From assembly GCF_032854445.1 (NCBI RefSeq), contig NC_088304.1:26855704-26919703 (forward strand): 64,000 bases of DNA. Direction: 5' to 3'. Source of the DNA: Liolophura sinensis. Lineage: Eukaryota; Mollusca; Polyplacophora; Chitonida; Chitonidae. Below are positions 47,621 to 63,000 of the stretch, piece by piece. A model generated the notes under the pieces. The model did no database searches and was not told the origin of the DNA. It saw only the letters and a list, made by a program, of their open reading frames with translations. Every line of letters begins with the position of its first letter. The stretch's first letter is position 1. Position numbers and translations under genes: made by a program.

Positions 47621-48025
47621 CAGGTAGATATGTTCCTATACGCTATGCGTATTATTCAGGCGATTCTACATCTAAGTCTTCCATTCCAAGCAATACCTGA
47701 TTTTCATGACCAAACGTACCCACAGCAAAGTAATGTCCTGTTCTATTTACTTTACAATACGCTAGAGTAAATTTAATTTCAATGGCAAATGTCTTAAAAC
47801 GATTACGGTGATAGTGCGAGTTGACATTTTCTCCAGTGCCAGACAATTGAATGTTACCATGAAAACGGGTGATTGGATAAAAGCCCTCACTCTTCGAGTA
47901 AACATCGAGTAAAGTTTCAAAAATGCAACACCCAAATCTTCACCAGGATGGTGAAAACAGTAAAAGATCGATATTTTTGTGCTATCCCAAAGTCACAAAA
48001 TACAGTGAAAGATGATTCTTTTCAG

Positions 48026-51000
48026 GTGTGGATTCCATACACAACATATTCACAACTCCAGAACGGATAACCGTGCCCGGAAATCCCACCTTAGTATGTG
48101 TGCCGTTAACAGGGTCAACAACTCATTCTCCGACACAAAGTGGCTCAACGATGGTCCAGACCACAACACTGTCCGGAAGAGAAACTACACTAATAATAAG
48201 AACAACTCCACCTGTGGATGGAAACAGAACAACAAGTGCAGTTCTAACGCAAACGACTCCTGCTTCAACAACAGAGGAATCGATGAATCCGGAAATTAAC
48301 ATGATGTTCCCCGGTGGGTTGCAAAACTTTACAGGCCCAGTAGACCCCACACGAACAGCTGCACCCACGACTGCATCATTCTTTACGTCTTCAGTTACCA
48401 CCCGAACGACACGGCTAACTACACAGCGGCCAACAACAGAAGGAGCAGTAGGTCCGCCACTGGTAGTGACAATAGAACCACCAGGAATGTTTTCTCCACC
48501 ACAATCAACGTCAACCACAACCGAAAACCCTATCTTTACACTATTAAGTTCCCCACCTACCCAAAATCTTGCAACACCGATTACAAGACAACCTGCAGTG
48601 ATCACCACGTTAATTCGTCCACCTCCCAGTGTTGTGACTCCATCACCAGCAGTACCATCCCCTAGTCCTGGCAATACACCAGCCCCTGGTCCTAGAACAC
48701 CGGGTATAAGACAACCTGAAGTAACTACCCAGTCAGCTAGTCTTCCTCCCGGTGTTGTGACTCCATCACCAGCAGGACCTACCCCTAGACCAGGCGATAC
48801 ACCACCACCTGGTGTTGTAACACAAGATACAAAACAACCTGAAGTAACTACACCGTCAGCTAGTCTTCCTCCCGGTGTTGTGACTCCATCACCAGCAGTG
48901 CCTACCCCTAGACCAGGCGATACACCACCACCTGGTGTTGTAACACAAGATACAAGACAACCTGAAGTAACTACCCAATCAACCAGTCTTCCTCCCGGTG
49001 TTGTGACTCCATCACCAGCAGTACCTACACCGAGACCAGGCGATACACCACCAACTGGTGTTGTAACACCGGATAGAAGACAACCTAAAGTAACTACACC
49101 GTCAGCTCGTCCTCCTCCCGGTGTTGTGACTCCATCACCAGCAGTACCTACCCCGAGATCAGGCGATACACCAGCACCTAGTGTTGTAACACAAGATACA
49201 AGACAACCTGAAGTAACTACCCAGGCAGCCAGTCTTCAACCCGGTGTTGTGACTCCATCACCAGCAGTACCTACCCCTAGACCAGGCGATACACCACCAC
49301 CTGGTGTTGTAACACAAGATACAAGACAACCTGAAGTAACTACCCAGTCAGCTAGTCTTCCTCCCGGTGTTGTGACTCTATCACCAGCAGTACCTACCCC
49401 TAGATTAGGCGATACACCACCACCTGGTGTTGTAACACAAGATACAAGACAACCTGAAGTAACTACCCTGTCAGCTAGTCTTCCTCCCGGTGTTGTGACT
49501 CCATCACCAGCAGTACCTACCCCTAGACCAGGCGATACACCAGCCCCTGATGTTGTAACACCGGATACAAGACAACCTGAAGTAACTACACCGTCAGCTA
49601 GTCTTCCTCCCGGTGTTGTGACTCCATCACCAGCAGTACCTACCCCGAGACCAGGCGATACACCAGCACCTGGTGTTGTAACACAAGATACAAGACAACC
49701 TGAAGTAACTACCCAGTCAGCTCGTCCTCCTCCTGGTGTTGTGACTCCATCACCAGCAGTACCTACCCCTAAACCAGGCGATACACCACCACCTGGTGTT
49801 GTAACACCCAATACAAGACAACCTGAAGTAAGTACACCGTCAGCTCGTCCTCCTCCCGGTGTTGTGACTCCATCACCAGCAGTACCTACTCCTATACCAG
49901 GCGATACACCACCACCTGGTGTTGTAACACAAGATACAACACAACCTGAAGTAACTACCCAGTCAGCTAGTCTTCCTCCCGGTGTTGTGACTCCATCACC
50001 AGCAGTACCTACTCCTATACCAGGCGATACATTAGCACCTGGTGTTGTAACACAAGATACAAGACAACCTGAAGTAACTACCCGGTTAGCTAGTCTTCCT
50101 CCCGGTGTTGTGACTCCATCACCAGCAGTACCTACCACTAGACCAGGCGATACACCACCACCTGGTTTTGTAACACCGGATAGAAGACAACCTGAAGTAA
50201 CTACACCGTCAGCTCGTCCTCCTCCCGGTGTTGTGACTCCATCACCAGCAGTACCTACCTCTAGACCAGGCGATACACCACCACCTGGTGTTGTAACACA
50301 AGATACAAGACAACCTGAAGTAACTACCCAGTCAGCTCGTCCTCCTCCCGGTGTTGTGACTCCATCACCAGCAGCACCTACCCCTAGACCAGGCGATACA
50401 CCACCACCTGGTGTTGTAACACCGGATAGAAGACAACCTGAAGTAACTACCCAGTCAGCTCGTCCTCCTCCCGGTGTTGTGACTCCATCACCAGCAGTAC
50501 CATCCCCTAGACCAGGCGATACACCGGCAACTGGTGTTGTAACACCGGATAGAAGACAACCTGAAGTAACTACCCAGTCAGCTAGTCTTCCTCCCGGTGT
50601 TGTGACTCCATCACCAGCAGTACCTACCCCTAGACATAGCGATACACCAGCACCTGGTGTTGTAACACCGGATAGAAGACAACCTGAAGTAACTACACCG
50701 TCAGCTCGTCCTCCTCCCGCTGTTGTGACTCCATCACCAGCAGTACCTACCCCTAGACCAGGCGATACACCAGCCCCTGGTGTTGTAACACAAGATACAA
50801 GACAACCTGAAGTAACTACCCAGTCAGCTAGTCTTCCTCCCGGTGTTGTAACTCCATCACCAGCAGCTCCTACCCCTAGACCAGGCGATACACCACCACC
50901 TGGTGTTGTAACACAAGATACAAGACAACCTGAAGTAACTACCCAGTCAGCTCGCCCTGCTCCCGATGTTTTGACTCCATCACCAGCAGTACCTACCCCT

Positions 51001-54000
51001 AGACCAGGCGATACACCATCCCCTCGTGTTGTACCACCGGATATAAGACAACCTGAAGTAACTACCCAGTCAACTCGTCCTCCTCCCGGTGTTGTGACTC
51101 CATTACCAGCAGTACCTACCTCTAGACCAGGCGATACACCACCACCTGGTGTTGTAACACAAGATACAAGACAACCTGAAGTAACTACCCAGTCAGCTCG
51201 TCCTCCTCCCGGTGTTGTGACTCCATCACCAGCAGTACCTACCCCTAGACCTAGCGATACACCAGCACCTGGTGTTGTAACACCGGATACAAGACAACCT
51301 AAAGTAACTACCCAGTCAACTCGTCCTCCTCCCGGTGTTGTGACTCCATCACCAGCAGTATCTACCTCTAGACCAGGCGATACACCAGCCCCTGGTGTTG
51401 TAACACAAGATACAAGACAACCTGAAGTAACTACCCAGTCAGCTAGTCTTCCTCCCGGTGTTGTGACTCCATCACCAGCAGCTCCTACCCCTAGACCAGG
51501 CGATACACCACCACCTGGTGTTGTAACACAAGATACAAGACAAACTGAAGTAACTACCCAGTCAGCTCGCCCTGCTCCCGATGTTTTGACTCCATCACCA
51601 GCAGTACCTACCTCTAGACCAGGCGATACACCATCCCCTCGTGTTGTAACACCGGGTATAAGACAACCTGAAGTAACTACCCAGTCAACTCGTCCTCCTC
51701 CCGGTGTTGTGACTCCATCACCAGCAGTACCTACCTCTAGACCAGGCGATACACCACCACCTGGTGTTGTAACACAAGATACAAGACAACCTGAAGTAAC
51801 TACCCAGTCAGCTCGTCCTCCTCCCGGTGTTGTGACTCCATCACCAGCAGTACCTACCCCTAGACCTAGCGATACACCAGCACCTGGTGTTGTAACACCG
51901 GATACAAGACAACCTAAAGTAACTACCCAGTCAACTCGTCCTCCTCCCGGTGTTGTGACTCCATCACCAGCAGTATCTACCTCTAGACCAGGCGATACAC
52001 CACCACCTGGTGTTGTAACACCGGATAGAAGACAACCTGAAGTAACTACCCAGTCAGTTAGTCTTCCCCCCGGTGTTGTGACTCCATCGCCAGCAGTATC
52101 TACCTCTAGACCAGGCGATACACCACCACCTGGTGTTGTAACACCGGATAGAAGACAACCTCAAGTAACTACCCAGTCAGCTCGTCCTCCCCCCGGTGTT
52201 GTGACTCCATCGCCAGCAGTACCTACCTCTAGACCAGGCGATACACCACCACCTGGTGTTGTAACACCGGAAAGAAGACAACCTCAAGTAACTACACCGT
52301 CAGGGCGATCTCCTCCCGGTATTGTGACTCCATCACCAGCAGTACCTACCCCTAGACCAGGCGATACACCACCACCTTTTGGTGTAACACAAGATACAAG
52401 ACAACCTGAAGTAACTACACCGTCAGCGCGATCTCCTCCCGGTATTGTGACTCCATCACCAGCAGTACCTACCCCTAGACCAGGCGATACACAACCACCT
52501 GGTGTTGTAACACAAGATACAAGAACACCTGGAGTAACTACGCCGTCAGCTCGTCCTCCTCCCGGTGTTGTGACTCCATCACCAGCAGTACCTACCCTTA
52601 GACCAGGCGATACACCAGTCCCTGGTGTTGTAACACAAGATACAAGACAACCTGAAGTAAGTACACCGTCAGCTCGTCCTCCTCCCGGTATTGTGACTCC
52701 ATCACCAGCAGTAGGTACCCCTAGACCAGGCGATACACCAGCACCTGGTGTTGTAACACCGGATACAAGACAACCTGAAGTAACTACACCGTCAGCTCGT
52801 CCTCCTCCCGGTGTTGTGACTCCATCACCAGCAGTACCTACCCTTAGACCAGGCGATACACCAGCTCCTGGTGTTGTAACACAAGATACAAGACAACCTG
52901 AAGTAACTACCCAGTCAGCTAGTCTTCCTCCCGGTGTTGTGACTCCATCACCAGCAGTACCTACCCCTAGACCAGGCGATACACCACCACCTGGTGTTGT
53001 AACACCAGATAGAAGACAACCTGAAGTAACTTCACCGTCAGCTCGTCCTCCTCCCGGTGTTGTGACCCCATCACCAGCAGTACCTACCCCTAGACCAGGC
53101 AATACACCACCACCTTTTGTTGTAACACCGGATACAAGACAGCCTGAAGTAAGTACACCGTCAGCTCGTCCTCCCGGTGTTGTGACTCCATCACCAGCAG
53201 TACCTACCCCTAGACAAGGCGATACACCACCACCTGGTGTTGTAACACAAGATACAAGACAAGTTGAAGTAACTACCCAGTCAGCTCGTCCTCCTCCCGA
53301 TGTTTTGTCTCCATCACCAGCAGTACCTACCTCTAGACCAGGCGATACACCATCCCCTCGTGTTGTAACACCGGATACAAGACAACCTGAAGTAACTACC
53401 CAGTCAGCTCGTCCTCCTCCCGGTGTTGTGACTCCATCACCAGCAGTACCTACCCCTAGACCAGGCGATACACCACCACCTGGTGTTGTAACACAAGATA
53501 CAAGACAACCTGAAGTAACTACCCAGTCAGCTCGTCCTCCTCCCGGTGTTGTGACTCCATCACCAGCAGTTCCTACCCCTAGACCAGGCGATACACCACC
53601 ACCTGGTGTTGTAACACCGGATAGAAGACAAACTGAAATAACTACACCGTCAGTTCGTCCTCCTCCCGGTGTTGTGACTCCATCACCAGCAGTACCTACC
53701 CCTAGACCAGGCGATACACCACCACCTGGTTTTGTAACACAAGATACAAGACAACCTGAAGTAACTACACCGTCAGCTCGTCCTCCCGGTGTTGTGACTC
53801 CATCACCAGCAGTACTTACCCCTAGACCAGGCGATACACCACCACCTGGTGTTGTAACACAAGATACAAGACAACCTGAAGTAACTACCCAGTCAGCTCG
53901 TCCTCCTCCCGATGTTGTGACTCCATCACCAGCAGTACCTACCTCTAGACCAGGCGATACACCATCCCCTCGTGTTGTAACACCGGATATAAGACAACCT

Positions 54001-57000
54001 GAAGTAACTACACCGTCAGTTAGTCCTCCTCCCAGTGTTGTGACTCCATCACCAGCAGTACCTACCCCTAGACCAGGCGATACACCACCACCTGGTGTTG
54101 TAACACAAGATACAAGACAACCTGAAGTAACTACACCGTCAGCTCGTCCTCCCGGTGTTTTGACTCAATCACCAGCAGTACCTACCCCTAGACCAGGCGA
54201 TACACCAGCACCTGATGTTGTAACACCGGATATAAGACAACCTGAAGTAACTACCCAGTCTGCTCGTCCTCCTCCCGGTGTTGTGACTCCATCACCAGCA
54301 GTACCTACCCCTAGACCAGGCGATACACCAGCACCTGGTGTTGTAACACAAGATACATTCAACCTGAAGTAACTACCCAGTCAGCTCGTCCTCCCCCCGA
54401 TGTTTTGACTCCATCGCCAGCAGTACCTACCTCTAGACCAGGCGATACACTATCCCCTCGTGTTGTACCACCGGATATAAGACAACCTGAAGTAACTACC
54501 CAGTCAGCTCGTCCTCCTCCCGGTGTTGTGACTCCATCACCAGCAGTTCCTACCCCTAGACCAGGCGATACACCACCACCTGGTGTTGTAACACCGGATA
54601 GAAGACAACCTGAAGTAACTACACCGTCAGCTCGTCCTCCTCCCGGTGTTGTGACTCCATCACCAGCAGTAGGTACCCCTAGACCCAGGCGATACACCAG
54701 CACCTGGTGTTGTAACACAAGATACAAGACAACCTGAAGTAAATACACCGTCAGCTCGTCCTCCCGGTGTTGTGACTCCAATCACCAGCAGTACCTACCC
54801 CTAGACCTGGCGATACACAGCACCTGGTGTTGTAACACCGGATAGAAGAGAACCTGAAGTAACTACCCAGTCAACTCGTCCTCCTCCCGGTGTTGTGACT
54901 CCATCACCATCAGTACCTACCCCTAGACCAGGCGATACACAACCACCTTTTGGTGTAACAAAATCATACAACACAACCTGAAGGTAACTACACCGTCAGG
55001 GCGATCTCCTCCCGGTGTTGTGACTCCATCACCAGCAGTACCTTCACTCAGACCAGGCGATACACCACCACCTGGTGTTGTAACACCGGATATAAGACAA
55101 CCTGAAGTAACTACACCGTCAGCTCGTCCTCCTCCCGGTGTTGTGACTCCATCACCAGCAGTACCTACCCCTAGACACGGCGATACACCACCACCTGGTG
55201 TTGTAACACAAGATACAAGACAACCCTGAAGTAACTACCCAGTCAGCTCGTCCTCCTCCCGGTGTTGTGACTCCATCACCAGCAGTACCTACCCCTAGAC
55301 CTGGCGATACACCACCACCTGGTGTTGTAACACAAGATACAAGACAACCTGAAGTAACTACACTGTCAGCTCGTCCTCCCGGTGTTGTGACTCAATCACC
55401 AGCAGTACCTACCCCTAGACCAGGCGATACACCAGCACCTGATGTTGTAACACCGGATATAAGACAACCTGAAGTAACTACCCAGTCAGCTCGTCCTCCT
55501 CCCGGTGTTGTGACTCCATCACTAGCAGTACCTACCCCTAGACCAGGCGATACACCACCACCTGGTGTTGTAACACAAGATACAAGACAACCTGAAGTAA
55601 CTACACCGTCAGCTCGTCCTCCTCCCGGTGTTGTGACTCCATCACTAGCAGTACCTACCCCTAGACCAGGCGATACACCACCACCTGGTGTTGTAACACA
55701 AGATACAAGACTACCTGAAGTAACTTCACCGTCAGCTCGTCCTCCCGGTGTTGTGACTCCATCACCAGCAGTACCTACCCCTAGACCAGGCGATACACCA
55801 GCCCCTGGTTTTGTAACACCGGATACAAGACAACCTGAACTAACTACACCGTCAGCTCGTCCTCCCGGTTTTGTGACTCCATCACCAGCAGTACCTACCC
55901 CTAGACCAGGCGATACACCAGCCCCTGGTTTTGTAACACAAGATACAAAACAACCTGAAGTAGGTACACCGTCAGCTCGTCCTCCCGGTGTTGTGACTCC
56001 ATCACCAGCAGTACCTACCCCTAGACCAGGCGATACACCACCACCTGGTGTTGTAACACAAGATACAAGACAAGCTGAAGTAACTACCCAGTCAGCTCGT
56101 CCTCCTCCCGATGTTTTGACTCCATCACCAGCAGTACCTACCTCTAGACCAAGCGATACACCATCCCCTCGTGTTGTAACACCGGATATAAGACAACCTG
56201 AAGTAACTACCCAGTTAGCTCGTCCTCCTCCCGGTGTTGTGACTCCATCACCAGCAGTACCTACCCCTAGACCAGGCGATACACCACCACCTGGTGTTGT
56301 AACACAAGATACAAGACAACCTGAAGTAACTACACCGTCAGCTCGTCCTCCTCCCAGTGTTGTGACTCCATCACTAGCAGTACCTACCCCTAGACCAGGC
56401 GATACCCCAGCCCCTGGTTTTGTAACACCGGATACAAGACAACCTGAAGTAAGTACACCGTCAGCTCGTCCTCCCGGTGTTGTGACTCCATCACCAGCAG
56501 TACCTACCCCTAGACCAGGCGATACACCACCACCTGATGTTGTAACACCGGATATAAGACAACCTGAAATAACTACACCGTCAGCTGGTCCACCTCCCGG
56601 TGTTGTGACTCCATCACCAGCAGTACCTACCCCTAGACCAGGCGATACACCACCACCTGGTGTTGTAACACAAGATAAAAGACAACCTGAAGTAACTACA
56701 CCGTCAGCTCGTTCTCATCCCGGTGTTGTGACTCCATCACCAGCAGTACCTACCCCTAGACCAGGCGATACACCAGCCCCTGGTTTTGTAACACCGGATA
56801 TAAGACAACCTGAAGTAACTACCCAGTCAGCTCGTCCTCCTCCCGGTGTTGTGACTCCATCACCAGCAGTACCTACCCCTAGACCAGGCGATACACCAGC
56901 ACCTGGTGTTGTAACACCGGATAGAAGACAACCTGAAGTAACTACACCATCAACTCGTCCTCCACCCGGTGTTGTGACTCCGTCACCAGCAGTACCTACT

Positions 57001-60000
57001 TCTAGACCAGGCGATACACCACCACCATTTGGTGTAACAACTGATACAAAACAACCTGAAGTAACTACACCGTCAGCGCGATCTCCTCCCGGTGTTGTGA
57101 CTCCATCACCAGCAGTACCTTCCCCCAGACCAGGCGATACACCACCACCTGGTGTTGTAACACCGGATAGAAGACAACCTGAAGTAACTACCCAGTCAGC
57201 TCGTCCTGTTCCCGGTGCTGTGACTCAATCACCAGCAGTACCTACCCCTAGACCAGGCGATACACCAGCACCTGATGTTGTATCACCGGATATAAGACAA
57301 CCTGAAGTAACTACACCGTCAGCTCGTCCTCCTCCCGGTGTTGTGACTCCATCACTAGCAGTACCTACCCCTAGACACGGCGATACACCACCACCTGGTG
57401 TTGTAACACAAGATACAAGACAACCTGAAGTAACTACACCGTCAGTTCGTCCTCCTCCCGGTGTTGTGACTCCATCACTAGCAGTACCTACCCCTAGACC
57501 AGGCGATACACCACCACCTGGTTTTGTAACACCGGATACAAGACAACCTGAACTTACTACACCGTCAGCGCGATCTCCTCCCGGTGTTGTGACTCCATCA
57601 CCAGCAGTACCTTCCCCCAGACCAGGCGATACACCACCACCTGGTGTTGTAACACCGGATACAAGACAACCTGAAGTAACTACACCGTCAGCTCGTCCTC
57701 CCGGTGTTGTGACTCAATCACCAGCAGTACCTACCCCTAGACCAGGCGATTCACCAGCACCTGATGTTGTAACACAAGATATAAGACAACCTGAAGTAAC
57801 TACCCAGTCAGCTCGTCCTCCTCCCGGTGTTGTGACTCCATCACTAGCAGTACCTACCCCTAGACCAGGCGATACACCAGCACCTTTTGGTGTAACACAA
57901 GATACAAGACAACCTGAAGTAACTACACCGTCAGCGCGATCTCCTCCCGGTATTGTGACTCCATCACCAGCAGTACCTACCCCTACACCAGGCGATACAC
58001 CACCACCTGGTGTTGTAACACCGGATATAAGACAACCTGAAGTAACTACCCAGTCAGCTCGTCCTGTTTTTGGTGTTGTGACTCCATCACCAGCAATACC
58101 TACCCTTAGACCAGGCGATACACCAGCACCTGGTGTTGTAACACAAGATACAAGACAACCTGAGGTAACTACACCGTCAGCTCGTCCTCCCGGTGTTGTG
58201 ACTCCATCACCAGCAGTACCTACCCCTAGACCAGGCGATACACCACCACCATTTGGTGTAACAACTGATACAAGACAACCTGAAGTAACTACACCGTCAG
58301 CGCGATCTCCTCCCGGTGTTGTGACTCCATCACCAGCAGTACCTTCCCCGAGACCAGGCGATACACCACCACCTGGTGTTGTTACACCGGATAGAAGACA
58401 ACCTGAAGTAACTACCCAGTCAGTTCGTCCTCCTCCCGGTGCTGTGACTCCATCACCAGCAGTACCTACCCCTAGACCTGGCGATACACCACCACCAGGG
58501 GTAGTAACACCGGATAGAAAACAACCTGAAGTAACTAGACCGTCAGCTCGTCCTCCTCCCGTTGTTGTGACTCCATCACCAGCAGTACCTACCCCTAGAC
58601 CAGGCGATACACCAACACCTGGTGTTGTAACACCGGATATAAGACAACCTGAAGTAACTACCCAGTCAGCTCGTCCTCCTCCCGGTGTTGTGACTCCATC
58701 ACCAGCACTACCTACCCCTAGACCAGGCGATACACCACCACCTGGTGTTGTAACACCGGATACAAGACAACCTGAAGTAAGTACACCGTCAGCTCGTCCT
58801 GTTCCTGGTGTTGTGACTCCATCACCAGCAGTACCTACCCTTAGACCAGGCGATACACCACCACCTTTTGGTGTAACACAAGATACAAGACAACCTGAAG
58901 AAACTTCACCGTCAGCGCGATCTTCTCCCGGTATTGTGACTCCATCACCAGCAGTACCTACCCCCAGACCAGGCGATGCACCACCACCTGGTGTTGTAAC
59001 ACAAGATACAAGACAACCTGAAGTCACTACACCGTCAGCTCGTCCTCCTCCCGGTATTTTGATTCCATCACCAGCAATACCTACCCCTAGACCAGGCGAT
59101 ACACCACCACATGGTGTTGTAACAACGGATACAAGGCAACCTGAAGTAACTACACCGTCAGCTCGACCTCCTCCCGGTGTTGTGACTCCATCACCAGCAG
59201 CACCTACCTCTAGACCAGGCGATACACCAGCCCCTGGTGTTGTAACACCGGATACAAGACAACCTGAAGTAAGTACACCGTCAGCTCGTTCTCCCGGTGT
59301 TGTGACTCCATCACCAGCAGTACCTACCCCTAGACCAGGCGATACACCACCACCTGGTGTTGTATCACCGGATATGAGGCAACCTGAAGTAACTACCCAG
59401 TCAGCTAGTCCTCCTCCCGGTGTTGTGACTCCATCACCAGCAGTACCTACCCCTAGACCAGGCGATACACCACCACCTGGTATTCTAACACAAGATACAA
59501 GACAACCTGAAGTAACTACCCCGTTAGTTAGTCTTCCTCCCGGTGTTGTGACTCCATCACCAGCAGTACCTACCCCTAGACCAGGCGATACACCACCACC
59601 TGGTGTTGTAATACCGGATACAAGACAACCTGAATTAACTACACCGTCTGCTCGTCCTTCTCCCGGTGTTGTGACTCCATCACCAGCAGTACCTACCACT
59701 AGACCAGGCGATACACCACCACCTTTTGGTGTAACAACTAATACAAGACAACCTGAAGTAACTACCCAGTCAGTTCGTCCTGTTTTTGGTGTTGTGACTC
59801 CATCACCAGCAATACCTACCCTTAGACCAGGCGATACACCAGCACCTGGTGTTGTAACACAAGATACAAGACAACCTGAAGTAACTACACCGTCAGCTCG
59901 TCCTCCTCCCGGTGTTGTGACTCCATCACCAGCAGTACCTACCCCTAGACCAGGCGATACACCAGTACCTGGTGTTGTAACACAAGATACAAGACAACCT

Positions 60001-63000
60001 GAAATAACTACCCAGTCAGCTCGTCCTCCTCCCGGTGTTGTGACTCCATCACCAGCAGTACCATCCCCTAGACCAGGCGATACACCAGCCCCTGGTGTTG
60101 TAACACCGGATACAAGACAACCTGAAGTAAGTACACCGTCAGCTCGTCCACCCGATGTTGTGACTCCATCACCAGCAGTACCTACCCCTAGACCAGGCGA
60201 TACACCACCACCTGGTGTTGTAACACCGGATAGAAGACAACCTGAAGTAACTACCCAGTCAGCTCGTCCTCCTCCCGGTGTTGTGACTCCATCACCAGCA
60301 GTACCTACCCCTAGACCAGGCGATACACCAGCACCTGGTGTTGTAACACCGGATAGAAGACAACCTGAAGTAACTACACCGTCAGCTCGTCCTCCTCCCG
60401 GTGTTGTGACTCCATCACCAGCAGTACCTACCCCTAGATCAGGCGATACACCACCACCTGGTGTTGTAACACAAGATACAAGACAACCTGAAGTAACTAC
60501 CCAGTCAGCTCGTCCTCCTCCCGGTGTTGTGACTCCATCACCAGCAGTACCTACCCCTAGACCAGGCGATTCACCACCACCTTTTGGTGTAACAACTGAT
60601 ACAAGACAACCTGAAGTAACTACACCGTCAGCGCGATCTCCTCCCGGTGTTGTGACTCCATCACCAGCAGCACCTACCCCTAGACCAGGCGATACACCAC
60701 CACCTGGTGCTGTAACACCTGATACAAGACAACCTGAAGTAACTACACCGTCAGCTAGTCTTCCTCCCGGTGTTGTGACTCCATCACCAGCAGTACCTAC
60801 CCCTAGACCTGGCGATACACCACCACCTTTTGGTGTAACAACTGATACAAGACAACCTGAAGTAACTACACCGTCAGGTCGACCTCCTCCCGGTGTTGTG
60901 ACTCCATCACCAGCAGTAGGTACCCCTAGACCAGGCGATACATTAGCACCTGGTGTTGTAACACCGGATACAAGACAACCTGAAGTAACTACACCGTCAG
61001 CTCGTCCTGTTCCTGGTGTTGTGACTCCATCACCAGCAATACCTACCCTTAGACCAGGCGATACACGAGCCCCTGGTGTTGTAACACAAGATACAAGACA
61101 ACCTGAAGTAACTACCCAGTCAGCTCGTCCTCCTCCCGGTATTGTGACTCCATCACCAGCAGTATCTACCCTTAGACCAGGCGATACACCATCACCTGGT
61201 GTTGTAACACCGGATACAAGACAACCTGAAGTAACTACCCAGTTAGCTCGTCCTCCTCCCGGTGTTGTGACTCCATTACCAGCAGTACCTACCCCTAGAC
61301 CAGGCGATACACCATCACCTGGTATTGTAACACAAGATACAAGACAACCTGAAGTAACTACCCAGTCAGTTAGTCTTCCTCCCGGTGTTGTGACTCCATC
61401 ACCAGTAGTACCTACCCCTAAACCAGGCGATACACCACCACCTTTTGGTGTAACAACTGATACAAGACAACCTGAAGTAACTACACCGTCAGCGCGATCT
61501 CCTCCCGGTGTTGTGACTCCATCACCAGCAATACCTACCCCTAGACCAGGCGATACACCAGCACCTGGTGTTGTAACACCGGATACAAGACAACCTGAAG
61601 TAACTACACCGTCAGCTCGTCCTGTTCCTGGTGTTGTGACTCCATCACCAGCAATACCTACCCTTAGACCAGGCGATACACCAGCCCCTGGTGTTGTAAC
61701 ACAAGATACAAGACAACCTGAAGTAAGTACCCAGTCAGCTCGTCCTCCTCCCGGTATTGTGACTCCATCACCAGCAGTACCTACCCCTAGACCAGGCGAT
61801 ACACCAGCACCTGGTGTTGTAACACAAGATACAAGACAACCTGAAGTAACTACCCAGTCAGCTCGTCCTCCTCCCGGTGTTGTGACTCCATCACCAGCAG
61901 TACCTACCCTTAGACCAGGCGATACACCAGCCCCTGGTGTTGTAACACCGGATACAAGACAACCTGAAGTAAGTACACCGTCAGCTCGTCCTCCCGGTGT
62001 TGTGACTCCATCACCAGCAGTACCTACCCTTAGACCAGGCGATACACCTGCCCCTGGTGTTGTAACACCGGATATAAGACAACCTGAAGTAACTACCCAG
62101 TCAGCTCGTCCTCCTCCCGGTGTTGTGACTCCATCACCAGCAGTACCTACCCCTAGACCAGGCGATACACCACCACCTGGTGTTGTAACACCGGATACAA
62201 GACAACCTGAAGTAAGTACACCGTCAGCTCGTCCTCCCGGTGTTGTGACTCCATCACCAGCAGTACCTACCCTTAGACCAGGCGATACACCTGCCCCTGG
62301 TGTTGTAACACCGGATATAAGACAACCTGAAGTAACTACCCAGTCAGCTCGTCCTCCTCCCGGTGTTGTGACTCCATCACCAGCAGTACCTACCCCTAGA
62401 CCAGGCGATACACCACCACCTGGTGTTGTAACACCGGATATGAGACAACCTGAAGTAACTACCCAGTCAGGTCGTCCTCCTCCCGGTGTTGTGATTCCAT
62501 CACCAGCAGCACCTACCCCTAGACCAGGCGATACACCACCACCTGGTGTTGTAACACAAGATACAAGACAACCTGAAGTAACTACACCGTCATCTAGTCT
62601 TCCTCCCGGTGTTGTGATTCCATCACCAGCACTACCTACCACTAGACCAGGCGATACACCACCACCTTTTGGTGTAACAATTGATACAAGACAACCTGAA
62701 GTAACTACACCGTCAGCGCGATCTCCTCCCGGTATTGTGACTCCATCATCAGCAGTACCTACCCACAGACCAGGCGATACACCACCACCTGGTGTTGTAA
62801 CACCGGATAGAAGACAACCTGAAGTAACTACACCGTCAGCTCGTCCTGTTCCTGGTGTTGTGACTCCATCACCAGCAATACCTACCCCTAGACCAGGCGA
62901 TACACTAGTACCTGGTGTTGCAACACCGGGTACAAGACAACCTGGAGTAACTACCCCGTCAGGTCGTCCACCTTTTGCTGTTATGACTCCATCACCAGCA

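Larger units (their letters stand above)
46076..48025 (+). other. Intron 2 of the giant gene
   Basis: Donor gtgagt, acceptor gattcttttcag. About 1.95 kb. It holds a family B copy and an antisense RT relic. No further exon is required: the codon split over 46075/48026 is Gly and the frame continues. Confidence 0.85.

Noticed and set aside
49236-54781. Several Gly/Val-rich antisense frames over exon 3
   Set aside because: Shadows of the 123-bp coding repeat; the sense strand has splice-linked domains at both ends.
48635-62990. RGD cell-attachment motif in the repeat
   Set aside because: The repeated motif is RPGD, not RGD; the intervening Pro removes the known integrin motif.
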